From an uncultured Bacteroidota bacterium (GTDB lineage Bacteria > Bacteroidota > Bacteroidia > Bacteroidales > P3), in NCBI GenBank assembly GCA_902793295.1, contig CADBDA010000019.1, positions 1 to 45,828 of the forward strand: a stretch of 45,828 nucleotides of DNA, read 5' to 3'. The notes beneath the pieces were generated by a model. The model ran no database searches. It had not been told where the DNA came from and saw nothing but the letters and a program-made list of their open reading frames with translations. This document shows, piece after piece, positions 24,111 to 32,292 of the stretch; position 1 is the stretch's first letter; every line of letters begins with the position of its first letter. The position numbers were made by a program, and so were the translations under genes.

Positions 24111-25790
24111 ATGAATAACAAGAGTCTGAAAAGTTGTTTTATTGTTTTGCTTTTTGCATTTCAAGTAAGTTATGCAAGTGCACAGGGCACTTGGCTCGAA
24201 ATTGGCGATATGCCTGATCTGGTGAAGATTCTCCCACCGCCACCTGCTTTTGGCAGCCAGGAGTTTTTGACGGACAAGGCATATTACGATTGGGGTGTGG
24301 AGGTCAGAGCTTCCGATACGGCCAGATGCTCTCAGGCAAAGGGTGATGCGGTGTATTCGCTCGAAACCATCTGTCGTGTCTTTAGTCCTCTTTGTGGGAT
24401 GGAGCTGTCTAAGTTGGCCACACCTGAGATTTATGGCTTTCTTGACACGGCAATCGCAACGGCAGATCTTATCTGCAAGATTCCAAAGCAGACATATATG
24501 CGTACGCGTCCTTATGTTTATTATCATTCCCCGACATTGGCTCCTTGGGACGAGGAGACGTTGCGAAACAATGGGTCATATCCTTCGGGTCATTCGATAT
24601 TGGGGATGACGTCGGCATTGCTGTTGGCAGAATTGTTCCCGGACAGCAGTGATGCCATTCTGCAGCGAGGGTATCAGTTTGGTTTCAATCGCATTGTCTG
24701 CAACTATCACTGGTATAGCGATGTGATTGCAGGCTTTATGGCTGCCAGTTTTGTTTCCGCAAGGATGCATGCTTGCCCGTCTTTCATGCGCGCACTGCAG
24801 AGAGCCAAAAAGGAAGCGGTTAAACGGGTGATTTTTGATACGGATATGGGTAGTAGTACGGATGATATTTTTGCTCTGCAACTATTACACAGGTATATGG
24901 ATGAGGGACGGTGTGATTTGATTGGCGTGATATGTGACCGTGTGGGCAATAATTATGCCGCGATGGTTGATTTGCTGGACACATATTACGGCCACGGCAA
25001 CATTCCAATTGGATGGGAAAGGGAATGTCGCGTGCCCCAAAAACTATTTATAAATTATTGCGCACGAACTGGAGATAGTAGTATTTTGAACAATGATAGA
25101 TATAATCTAAAACGCACTTGTCAAGATCAATATATTGATTCGTTACCTGACGGTTGCCGCCTTTATAGACGACTTTTGGCTAAGTCTCCAGATCATTCAG
25201 TTTCAATTGTGTCGGTTGGGTTCCTTGTCACACTGTCTCATCTGCTTAATTCTGGGCCGGATACTATTTCTCCGTTGTCAGGAATTGAACTTGTCCGGGC
25301 GAAGGTCAAGGAAATTTATTTTATGGGAAGCAAATTGGAGCCATCAAAGATTGGGAAACCTGTCAGTCTGGGATTCAATGCCTCTGTGGACAAAATGGAT
25401 GCTAGTTATGCGGACACGGTGTTCTCACTGCTGCCGGATAACGTAAGTGTGATTCTGTCTCCAAGTGCTGTAGGTGATATGGTGAAGTATAAAAACGAAG
25501 ACGTACTTGCTGATATCAAAGACGACAATCATCCTATTTTTCTTGTTTATAATAATTTTGTAGTTGACACTGGTCAGTATATGACTGATGTAATGCCAGT
25601 CATTCACTGTATAGAGGGTGGGTCTCTATTCCATTTGTCAGAACGAGGCACGTGTAAAATAAATAGGGAAAGCCTGAGCGTTGTGTTTGAGCTATCACCC
25701 TATGGCAACGTTAGGTTTCAGTATGTAAATGAAGAGAATCGTAAAGCCTTTATTAATGCCATAATGGAAAGGCTTCGTGCTACCTATTGA
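24111..25790 (+). CDS. Exported class A acid phosphatase fused to nucleoside hydrolase
   Basis: One uninterrupted frame of 559 residues with a signal peptide (about 1-25, ending SYASAQ). The N-terminal domain (about 60-235) has all three PAP2/class A acid phosphatase motifs: K126-x6-R133-P134, PSGH 158-161, and R194-x5-H200-x3-D204. The C-terminal domain (240-559) is of the inosine-uridine nucleoside hydrolase type with VIFDTDMGSSTDD (240-252), where D243 and D245 start the calcium site and SST is inserted before the DD. The two reactions are sequential: phosphate removal from a nucleotide, then splitting of the N-glycosidic bond. Both should act in the periplasm. The 3' end overlaps the convergent TIR gene by seven bases. 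Confidence 0.9.
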   Translation: MNNKSLKSCFIVLLFAFQVSYASAQGTWLEIGDMPDLVKILPPPPAFGSQEFLTDKAYYDWGVEVRASDTARCSQAKGDAVYSLETICRVFSPLCGMELSKLATPEIYGFLDTAIATADLICKIPKQTYMRTRPYVYYHSPTLAPWDEETLRNNGSYPSGHSILGMTSALLLAELFPDSSDAILQRGYQFGFNRIVCNYHWYSDVIAGFMAASFVSARMHACPSFMRALQRAKKEAVKRVIFDTDMGSSTDDIFALQLLHRYMDEGRCDLIGVICDRVGNNYAAMVDLLDTYYGHGNIPIGWERECRVPQKLFINYCARTGDSSILNNDRYNLKRTCQDQYIDSLPDGCRLYRRLLAKSPDHSVSIVSVGFLVTLSHLLNSGPDTISPLSGIELVRAKVKEIYFMGSKLEPSKIGKPVSLGFNASVDKMDASYADTVFSLLPDNVSVILSPSAVGDMVKYKNEDVLADIKDDNHPIFLVYNNFVVDTGQYMTDVMPVIHCIEGGSLFHLSERGTCKINRESLSVVFELSPYGNVRFQYVNEENRKAFINAIMERLRATY

Positions 25791-27232
25791 TTTTGATTTT
25801 TGAGATGAATAATCATACCGCTAGTGTCTGGGAGTGTCTTTTCTTTCCAACCGAGTTGGTTGAGAATATAGAATAGTCGACTGTTTGTATCTATGTCTAA
25901 TTTTATTTTGTTGTTGCCATGGATCTTTTTTATCATCATGTAAAGATGAAGAGGTAGTTTACATTGCTTATGGAGACTGTCGTCGTAGACATTCAGAATT
26001 TTTATGTTGTTAGTCTCATTGTTTTTAATATTGTATAGTTCGTTTTGTAGTACTATGATTGCGGAATAGCTTTTATTTCCCTTTTTATCTAGGTAGTAGC
26101 CTTTAAGAAGATCGGGTCTGGATGGTCTGATGGGCGCACCAATCAGTTTGTCGATTTCTAGTAGTTTCTGAAATGTGTTTAGTGTTCCGCTATGTTCTGA
26201 GGTGGTGACCAAAAAAAGATTGTTTTCCTTTAAATTACCGATAAGTTCCTTCAATTGGGAAACGGTGATGCTGTCTTTGAATTGTTTAAATGCCTTTTTG
26301 GGGTATATTCCGACTTGGAGAGGTATCGAGTCAAGAAAAAGGTCTATCAGCCGATGACTATCGATTAATTGGCTAGAATCCCATTGTGAAAATAATTGAT
26401 CTACAGAGCCGATGGTTTGTGACGATAAAACAATGGTTGTGTAGTTCTCGTTTTCTGAGGTGTCTTTATATGTTTCGGCTAATAGTGGCCAAACAAGTTG
26501 TGACGGTGCATGCATCATCACTGTATTTGGCATAGTGTCTGGGTTTATTCCATGACGTAAGAAATATTGTTTGGCTGTTCCCCCGCCAATAAGTACAATT
26601 TTTTTATCGTTCAGTTGTTCTTTCAGATTCTCTGCCCGTAGATAATAAAATACTGCTGTGAATAAGGCAAAAAGGATAATAACAGTTAAAGCTATGATGT
26701 GTTTGGTTCTCCTGTGCTTTTGGGTCGCTTTCTCGTATCTTGATAGACGTTCTATTATGTCGATGATTGTTTGTTTGGAAAGGGGTTCGTTATAATTGGT
26801 TTTAATATAGTTTATTGACGACAAGAATTGATATTCTTTTTTTATTTCAGAATACTCTTTGTTGTCGAGCCTTTTTCGGACGAAGCGAATCTCATTGCTG
26901 TCGATATCTTTTCCTTCTACAATATTTAATGGTATTATTCTACTTTCATCAAATTTCGCTAATTCGTTGAGTTCACGTATGAGCATGGAACGTTCGTCTT
27001 TTCTTTTGCTCATTTCTCGTTTGATGGTTTCAAGGGTCTTCGAAGTGAGTAACAAAACGACAACACTGCTTTGTTTTAAAGCCAGGGTGGTGTCGTTTGT
27101 GGACAGGTTGCTCTTGGAGTCGATGAAAACTCTTAATAAGGTTTCTTCTGTCAACAAATTGTACAACTTTTGGGCATATTCTTTACCCACATCATAGTGA
27201 CTATAGGCGATGAAAATGTCATATTTGTTCAT
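25784..27232 (-). CDS. TIR-TM receptor with extracytoplasmic binding-protein-like domain
   Basis: Protein of 482 residues. The N-terminal TIR domain (1-about 150) has box 1 as YDIFIAYSHYD and VFIDS after it. A glutamate that may be the NADase catalytic residue is E87 in RSMLIRELNE, by analogy with TIR effectors. A membrane helix follows at 178-197. Residues about 210-482 look like a type 2 periplasmic binding protein: KIVLIGGGTAKQYFLRHGIN at the start, MHAPSQLVWPLLAE, and LVTTSEHSGTLNTFQKLLE, which recalls the SGT ligand loop of PstS-like proteins. The order suggests a cytosolic TIR controlled by ligand binding outside. This architecture reading is mine; TIR activity is not shown. Confidence 0.75.
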   Translation of the reverse strand: MNKYDIFIAYSHYDVGKEYAQKLYNLLTEETLLRVFIDSKSNLSTNDTTLALKQSSVVVLLLTSKTLETIKREMSKRKDERSMLIRELNELAKFDESRIIPLNIVEGKDIDSNEIRFVRKRLDNKEYSEIKKEYQFLSSINYIKTNYNEPLSKQTIIDIIERLSRYEKATQKHRRTKHIIALTVIILFALFTAVFYYLRAENLKEQLNDKKIVLIGGGTAKQYFLRHGINPDTMPNTVMMHAPSQLVWPLLAETYKDTSENENYTTIVLSSQTIGSVDQLFSQWDSSQLIDSHRLIDLFLDSIPLQVGIYPKKAFKQFKDSITVSQLKELIGNLKENNLFLVTTSEHSGTLNTFQKLLEIDKLIGAPIRPSRPDLLKGYYLDKKGNKSYSAIIVLQNELYNIKNNETNNIKILNVYDDSLHKQCKLPLHLYMMIKKIHGNNKIKLDIDTNSRLFYILNQLGWKEKTLPDTSGMIIHLKNQNQ

Positions 27233-27351
27233 AGTGTGGATGTTGGTTGTTGGCTTGGGGAGATTGTGTTAATTCATCGGATTTTGAAAAAACAAACGTG
27301 GTTTAATGGAAATAATTGTATTATTGTATTATTTTTTAAAATCAATTATTT

Positions 27352-28779
27352 ATGAAAACAATAACTCGATTTGAATCATGGTATGTCTACTCTGACGGAG
27401 TGGTCAGGATTAATGATGGTGTGGAAAAAGTTCCCGAATGGTCGTTTGAGAATATGGAAGGTGTTAAAGAAATTATTATTCCAGATTCGGTGTTTGAAAT
27501 TGGTACGGGCGCGTTTTCCAATTCGACTGTTCAGTCAATTGTTTTGCCATCAGGGTTGAAGTGTATTGGTGATGACGCCTTCAGTGATTGTGACGCGTTG
27601 GAACAAATAAACTTTCCTCCTAATGTGGAATACGTCGGATCGCGAGCTTTTAAAAATTGTTCAAAAATGATATTGAAACGTCTTGTCTTTCCTCATAAAG
27701 TAAAACATATAGGAGATCAGGCTTTTTGCTGCTGCGATGGACTTGAAGAAGTTGTTGTTGAGTCTAATCCTCTTACGCATAGGGTTAGGTATGAGTACGA
27801 AAAGGGTGCTTTGCCGGATATCAGCTCTGATGCTTTCCAAGAGTGTCAAAATGTTAGATTTTTTACAATGTCATTAAGGCTTGCCGAAACGTTGGGATTT
27901 AAACTGGAGAAAAACTTATCTGATAGGGCATTTCCGGGATATAGAGAAGAAGGTTATAGAGATTGTTGTACTGATGTGACGTTCGATAGGGAGGGACATA
28001 TTGTTAAGGCTGTTGTCCCTGAGTGGATTGAGTATATTCCATCAAAGGCATTTGGGGGTTGTCGCCATCTTGAGATTGTTGCATTTCCACACGGTCTCAA
28101 AGGGGTTGGCGACTATGCTTTTAATGGTTGTAATAGACTGTCCTGTATTATTTTCTCTTATAAATTCAAAATAAGATTATCAAAATTGACCATAAGAGAT
28201 GTCGTTGATTTTGGTGAGTCCAATATTGTCTATGTTGGTAAAAGTGCCTTTTCCCATACGGGTTTCAAGCATTTGATTATTCCAGAACAGGTCAAATATG
28301 TCGACGAAGATGCTTTTGCGGTGTGTGAAGCCCTTGAGAAATTGGAATATGGTCCCTCAAATATTGCTCATGGATGCTTCTCGGATTGCCATTCGTTGAA
28401 ACATCTAAAACTGAGTGGCTCGGTAGAAAAAATTGGAGAAAGTGCTTTCCGCTATTGTACGAGTCTTGAGTCGGTTGTTATCCCTGATAGGGTACGCATT
28501 ATTGAATCGAATGCGTTTTGCGGATGTACAGCACTAAGTGAATTATGGGTTCCGGATACAGTGCATGACTGGGCATGGTCATCTTTCTCATGGTGTGGAG
28601 GCTTGGTTGAAGTGACTGTCTATACTTCAGATATGTCTCATGACGGTTGGTTCGATGATAAGGAATACTTTATTAAGAATTGGTTCGCAAATAGCCATTT
28701 GTTGACGCAGGAAGGTGTCAAGACGAGACCTCATGGTTTTAGCCATCTGAGATATATTGGTTCGCATGATGAATATTAA
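27352..28779 (+). CDS. BspA-like leucine-rich repeat protein without signal peptide
   Basis: A 475-residue protein composed of LRR_5 (BspA-type) repeats of about 23 residues: IIIPDSVFEIGTGAFSNST, LPSGLKCIGDDAFSDCDALE, VIPDRVRIIESNAFCGCTAL and others, in two blocks (about 25-125 and 215-440) with a degenerate stretch between them. Most BspA-like proteins are exported, but this one starts MKTITRFESWYVYSDG with no hydrophobic signal, so a cytosolic location is likely. It is divergent from the TIR gene and followed 12 bases later by a small membrane protein. Confidence 0.85.
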   Translation: MKTITRFESWYVYSDGVVRINDGVEKVPEWSFENMEGVKEIIIPDSVFEIGTGAFSNSTVQSIVLPSGLKCIGDDAFSDCDALEQINFPPNVEYVGSRAFKNCSKMILKRLVFPHKVKHIGDQAFCCCDGLEEVVVESNPLTHRVRYEYEKGALPDISSDAFQECQNVRFFTMSLRLAETLGFKLEKNLSDRAFPGYREEGYRDCCTDVTFDREGHIVKAVVPEWIEYIPSKAFGGCRHLEIVAFPHGLKGVGDYAFNGCNRLSCIIFSYKFKIRLSKLTIRDVVDFGESNIVYVGKSAFSHTGFKHLIIPEQVKYVDEDAFAVCEALEKLEYGPSNIAHGCFSDCHSLKHLKLSGSVEKIGESAFRYCTSLESVVIPDRVRIIESNAFCGCTALSELWVPDTVHDWAWSSFSWCGGLVEVTVYTSDMSHDGWFDDKEYFIKNWFANSHLLTQEGVKTRPHGFSHLRYIGSHDEY

Positions 28780-28791
28780 TCAGAATATAAT

Positions 28792-29388
28792 ATGGCTTGG
28801 ATTTTATTCTTTGCCACCTTATGGTTTGGGACTTCGGTTTTTGTTTTTTATATAGTAGGAATAAAAAGAAAGCGTTGGCGTAATTTGGCTGTCATTGAAA
28901 CGGCAATCGTTATGGCGGGTCTATTCTTTATAGGGGCGTCAATGCTTTCCGTTGATAGGTTGTGCGACATCGGTACGGTAATGCTTTTTTTTGCGTTGGG
29001 AATAGGCCTGCTATGGATGTTTGTAGCAAGGTGCTGGGACGGGGTGTTTGAACTTGATGATTTGTTTTTGCTCCTGCTGGGTGTTGGGTGTTTCGTTGGG
29101 GTTGTTCTGTTTTTCATATGTCGGTCGGAGCCTGATATAAACGAGATGACGATTGTTGAAGGAGAAAAATGTGACAGTATTTTGATTGTCGATAGTTCTC
29201 GTTATTGTTGCAATATTGTTGAGAATGGAGATGCTCGATTTATGTATAAATCTGATGGTGGAAATGTTAGCCGTACCGATAGATGCGCGATTTGCAATAA
29301 AAGGTGGTGCTCTCATTTTAAAGGGCAGATAACTCGTGAAGAATATTACAACTTGGGAGAATACGTGGTAGACCCTGTCTGGTTTTAA
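28792..29388 (+). CDS. Membrane protein with cysteine-rich tail
   Basis: A 198-residue protein. Three or four hydrophobic segments lie in the first 110 residues (WILFFATLWFGTSVFVFYIV, AIVMAGLFFIGASMLS, VMLFFALGIGLLWMFV, LFLLLLGVGCFVGVVLFFIC). The C-terminal 80 residues are soluble and include CAICNKRWCSHF, a CxxC-x4-CxH arrangement that could bind zinc. It is probably co-transcribed with the LRR gene. No family is recognised. Confidence 0.7.
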   Translation: MAWILFFATLWFGTSVFVFYIVGIKRKRWRNLAVIETAIVMAGLFFIGASMLSVDRLCDIGTVMLFFALGIGLLWMFVARCWDGVFELDDLFLLLLGVGCFVGVVLFFICRSEPDINEMTIVEGEKCDSILIVDSSRYCCNIVENGDARFMYKSDGGNVSRTDRCAICNKRWCSHFKGQITREEYYNLGEYVVDPVWF

Positions 29389-29393
29389 ATGAT

Positions 29394-29417
29394 TCTTCTT
29401 CTTCAACCTCTTCTGAC
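29394..29417 (+). pseudogene. 3'-end remnant of a beta-flower gene
   Basis: TTCTTCTTCAACCTCTTCTG plus AC is identical to the last 22 bases around the stop of the beta-flower gene (15938-15959) and would encode FFFNLF-stop. Nothing else of that gene is present here. A terminator follows 18 bases later. Confidence 0.5.
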
Positions 29418-29434
29418 AACAGGTCATCGACAAA

Positions 29435-29462
29435 AAAAAGAGACGCCAACGCGTCTCTTTTT
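29435..29462. terminator. Bidirectional terminator
   Basis: AAAAAGAGACGC pairs with GCGTCTCTTTTT around CAAC: a strong stem with A/T runs on both sides. It can serve the membrane-protein operon on the plus strand and the minus-strand genes beyond. Confidence 0.85.
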
Positions 29463-29494
29463 CTATAACAACAGGTAAGACGTCACACAATGTC

Positions 29495-29656
29495 CTACAA
29501 GCTTTCCTTAAGTGTGGCTGTCGCCTCCTCGCATGTCACCTCTCCCTGTACGCCTGACAGCTCACGGAAGTCGATAACGACGGTACGCTTCGCCCTGTCG
29601 CCTCGGGGGAAGCATGTCTGATGCAGAACATTGCCGGAAAAATGGCAAGAAACCAT
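29495..29656 (-). CDS. Small hypothetical protein of 53 residues
   Basis: ATG at 29654-29656 opens a frame of protein-like composition: MVSCHFSGNVLHQTCFPRGD, then RTVVIDFRELSGVQGEVTCE, ending ATLKESL and TAG. The strand pattern TVVIDFRELSGV looks natural and codon use resembles that of the adjoining PPTase gene. It has three cysteines and no signal peptide. It lies 33 bases downstream of the PPTase stop on the same strand. It may be a real small gene or the end of a lost one. I do not recognise it. Confidence 0.45.
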   Translation of the reverse strand: MVSCHFSGNVLHQTCFPRGDRAKRTVVIDFRELSGVQGEVTCEEATATLKESL

Positions 29657-29689
29657 TGCGCCTTTTTGCTCTTTTTTGAGATACTGTAA

Positions 29690-30367
29690 TTATAAAACTG
29701 TTGTTTGATCTTGGGCTATAGATAAATAAAAAACAAGGTCTTGAAAGGGTGGGGGTGGCGATACCAGCGTGGTCTCGATATGACATTGGGCAATCGCCGC
29801 CTCCTCTTCCACCGTTTTCAAGTGGTCGATCAGGATGCCGGTGCCGGTCCATTTGAAGTAGGCTTCTTTGCGGGTCCAGATGCGGGCAAACTCCCATTCG
29901 GGGTCGTCGCTTTGCCGCACAAGGTGCTGCTCGGCTTCGCTGAAGGCGCGTCCTAGCAGGTTGTCGCTGAATTTCCTGCGTCCCTCCACGTCAACGCCCA
30001 CATCGTGGCTGCTGACGGCTGTGACAATGGCTTCGCGGCAGTGGCTGATATTGAAATGGACACCCTCGTGGTTCGTCAGATAGGGCTTCCCGTGCTCGCC
30101 GTTCTGCCACAGGGGCGCCCGCTCGGGCTGGTAGTAGAGGGCTTCGCTAGGGAAGGGGAGGACGTGCGTCTCACCGCTGGCTATCAGCGCTGCGTCATGC
30201 TCCAGCGCGTACGCCAGCATGGCATAGCTCACCGCCTGCTCGCGCTTGCGGCTCAGCGTCTTCATGCCGGCCACGGCTGCGGCCTGCTGGTCGGTGCTGT
30301 TCGCCACCATCCGCGCTATGGCGCTCTCGTCGATGGCGTCGCTCTGTGGAAAATGATAGATGACCAT
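29690..30367 (-). CDS. 4'-phosphopantetheinyl transferase, Sfp type
   Basis: The enzyme moves the phosphopantetheine arm from coenzyme A to a carrier-protein serine in the cytosol. The 225-residue protein shows HFNISHC (104-110), VGVDVE with metal ligands D126 and E128, and WTRKEAYFK (164-172), the WxxKEA-xxK signature. Length is normal for the Sfp family. In Bacteroidales this is often the only Sfp-type PPTase and may serve both fatty-acid and secondary carriers. A terminator from the gene upstream (30391-30423) lies just before its start. A fragment of a second copy occurs at 16001-16130. Confidence 0.9.
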   Translation of the reverse strand: MVIYHFPQSDAIDESAIARMVANSTDQQAAAVAGMKTLSRKREQAVSYAMLAYALEHDAALIASGETHVLPFPSEALYYQPERAPLWQNGEHGKPYLTNHEGVHFNISHCREAIVTAVSSHDVGVDVEGRRKFSDNLLGRAFSEAEQHLVRQSDDPEWEFARIWTRKEAYFKWTGTGILIDHLKTVEEEAAIAQCHIETTLVSPPPPFQDLVFYLSIAQDQTTVL

Positions 30368-30390
30368 TCTTTTTCGTCGGGTTGTTAAAA

Positions 30391-30423
30391 AAGGGATCCC
30401 CTTGATGCATACGGGAATCCCTT
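30391..30423 (-). terminator. Terminator of the POT transporter gene
   Basis: On the minus strand AAGGGATTCCC pairs with GGGGATCCCTT (one mismatch) around an 11-base loop, followed by a run of six T. It separates the transporter from the PPTase. Confidence 0.8.
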
Positions 30424-30468
30424 TGGGTTATGTGTCGGTCCGATCGGGTCAGACCGCCTCAATCGTTT

Positions 30469-32139
30469 TTAGTTTTGCGTGTTGGTGGTGATGCGCTCCA
30501 GCCATTTGAGCATGCCGAGCATCACGGCCATCGAAAGCAGGCAGAACAGGGCGAAGACTCCCCAGGTCATCCACTGTTGCGGGAACTTGTTGAGCATGGT
30601 CACACCCAGGAAGATGAACAGGTTGCCGACAGCGGTGGCGGTGAGCCACAAGCCCTGGCACAGACCCACCATGTGGCGCGGTGCAATCTTGGTGACAAAC
30701 GATAGTCCGAGGGGCGAAATGAGCAGCTCGGCAACGGTCAGGAAGAAATAGGTGACAATGAGGATGCCAGGACCGCACTTCATGGCTGCTTTCGCGCCTT
30801 CTTCATAGCCCTTGAATTCTTCGCCCGAAGGATAACCGTGGATGCAGGCGATGACGATGAGGAAGATGTAGGCGCAGGCGGCAACGAACATACCCAGCGC
30901 GATTTTGCGCGGCGTCGACATGTCTTGTCCTTTCTTGCGGGTGATGGAGGCGAAAATCCACATGATGATGGGCGTCAGCACAATCACGAAGAACGGGTTG
31001 ATGCACTGCAGGATTTCAGGTGCGATGGAGCTGGTGTCGACAAAGTCGCGGGCAAAGATGGACAGCGACTGGGCGTTCTGGTGGAACGAGAACCAGAAGA
31101 AGACTGCCACACCAAGCACTGCGTACAGTGCCATCATGCGCTGCTTGATGTCCTTGGCCATCGTCTGGCGCTCTTCGGCGGTGTAGTCCTGTACGGCGGA
31201 TTTCTCTTTCTTGATGGGGTTGGGCAGGCGTTTCTTCACTGCCAGGAAGATGAAGAGCGAGAGGAGCATGGCGGCAACCGATGCGATGAACGAGATGTGG
31301 ACACCGGTGTTGTACACCTGCAGGTAGTTGGCGCTGAAGTCGGCAAGGCCGCTCTCCTGAACGTTCGAGAGGCTTATCAGGTTGGCCATGTCGTTGCCTT
31401 CCATGGTGCCTTGGTTGAATTTGTGGCACAGACGGGGCAGGTCAGCGTTGTAAAGCAAATCTTTGGTCTGAAGGTACCATTTGCGGATCAGAGGGGCCAC
31501 GAAGGGGGCCACCACACCGCCAATGTTGATGAATACATAGAAAATCTGGAAGCCGCTGTCGCGTTTGCTCTTGGCTTCGGCCAGTGCCTCAGGGCCTTTC
31601 TTGGCGGCCTCGGCCTCGAAGTCGTCATACAGCTGTCCGACGATGGCCTGAAGGTTGCCTTTGAAAAGACCGTTGCCGCAGGCAATCAGGATAAGGGCCA
31701 GCATGGTGAGAACCAATGCAAAGGTCATGCTGCCGCTGGCTCCCATGCCAAACACCGGAATGGAGAGGATGATGTAGCCGATGGCCATCACAACAAGACC
31801 GCAAATGATGGTCTTCTTGTAGTTCTGGCTGCGGTCGGCAATGATGCCGCCGGGCAGACTCAACACATAGATAAGGAAGTAGAAGACTGCAAACATGACG
31901 CCCGACACGGTGTCGTTGATGCCGAATTTCGAGCAGATGAAAAGCACCAGCACAGCGTTCATGATGTAGTAACCAAAACGCTCGCCCATGTTGCTCAATG
32001 CGGCTGCAATGAGACCCTTAGGGTGCTCTTTTTTTGCCTTGCTCAGGTAGAAGATAAGGAAAGGCGTCACGATAATCAGCACAACAATCAGGAAAAAGAC
32101 CATCCTGTTGTTCTCCCATAGATTAGTGATGAAATTCAT
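30469..32139 (-). CDS. Proton-coupled oligopeptide (POT/PTR2) transporter
   Basis: An MFS-fold inner-membrane carrier that imports di- or tripeptides with protons. It has 556 residues and 12-14 membrane segments. SNMGERFGYYIM (about 49-60) is the POT signature ExxERFxYY in its Bacteroidota form, and GGIIADRSQNYKKTI (about 97-111) is the MFS loop 2-3 motif. A long loop with charged residues (KKGPEALAEAKSKR, about 197-210) and a central KKRLPNPIKKEKSA linker are typical of this group. It is divergent from tsaC, with a -7 element at 32209-32216. Confidence 0.93.
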   Translation of the reverse strand: MNFITNLWENNRMVFFLIVVLIIVTPFLIFYLSKAKKEHPKGLIAAALSNMGERFGYYIMNAVLVLFICSKFGINDTVSGVMFAVFYFLIYVLSLPGGIIADRSQNYKKTIICGLVVMAIGYIILSIPVFGMGASGSMTFALVLTMLALILIACGNGLFKGNLQAIVGQLYDDFEAEAAKKGPEALAEAKSKRDSGFQIFYVFINIGGVVAPFVAPLIRKWYLQTKDLLYNADLPRLCHKFNQGTMEGNDMANLISLSNVQESGLADFSANYLQVYNTGVHISFIASVAAMLLSLFIFLAVKKRLPNPIKKEKSAVQDYTAEERQTMAKDIKQRMMALYAVLGVAVFFWFSFHQNAQSLSIFARDFVDTSSIAPEILQCINPFFVIVLTPIIMWIFASITRKKGQDMSTPRKIALGMFVAACAYIFLIVIACIHGYPSGEEFKGYEEGAKAAMKCGPGILIVTYFFLTVAELLISPLGLSFVTKIAPRHMVGLCQGLWLTATAVGNLFIFLGVTMLNKFPQQWMTWGVFALFCLLSMAVMLGMLKWLERITTNTQN

Positions 32140-32208
32140 AAGTTTAAGGATTTGGTTTATAAATATTTTAACTTAAATTTACTTTTTCTATCCTATGTAT
32201 TTGATTTG

Positions 32209-32216
32209 CAAAAATA
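32209..32216 (-). promoter_or_regulatory. Promoter -7 element for the POT gene
   Basis: The minus strand reads TATTTTTG, a TAnnTTTG match, 70 bases upstream of the start codon at 32139. The -33 region is not obvious. Confidence 0.5.
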
Positions 32217-32258
32217 CACAAAAAAATTGAAATGTGACGCCTTTTTCTGTTTTTTGTG

Positions 32259-32266
32259 TATTTTTG
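32259..32266 (+). promoter_or_regulatory. Promoter -7 element for tsaC
   Basis: TATTTTTG lies 27 bases upstream of the GTG start at 32293. It is divergent from the POT promoter, so the two genes share a 153-base control region. Confidence 0.55.
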
Positions 32267-32292
32267 CAGTGCGTTTTTAGTGTATCTTTATC

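Noticed and set aside
30838..32121. Plus-strand frame of 427 codons opposite the POT transporter
   Set aside because: Its composition is His/Glu/Asp/Val-rich, as expected for the complement of a membrane-protein gene.
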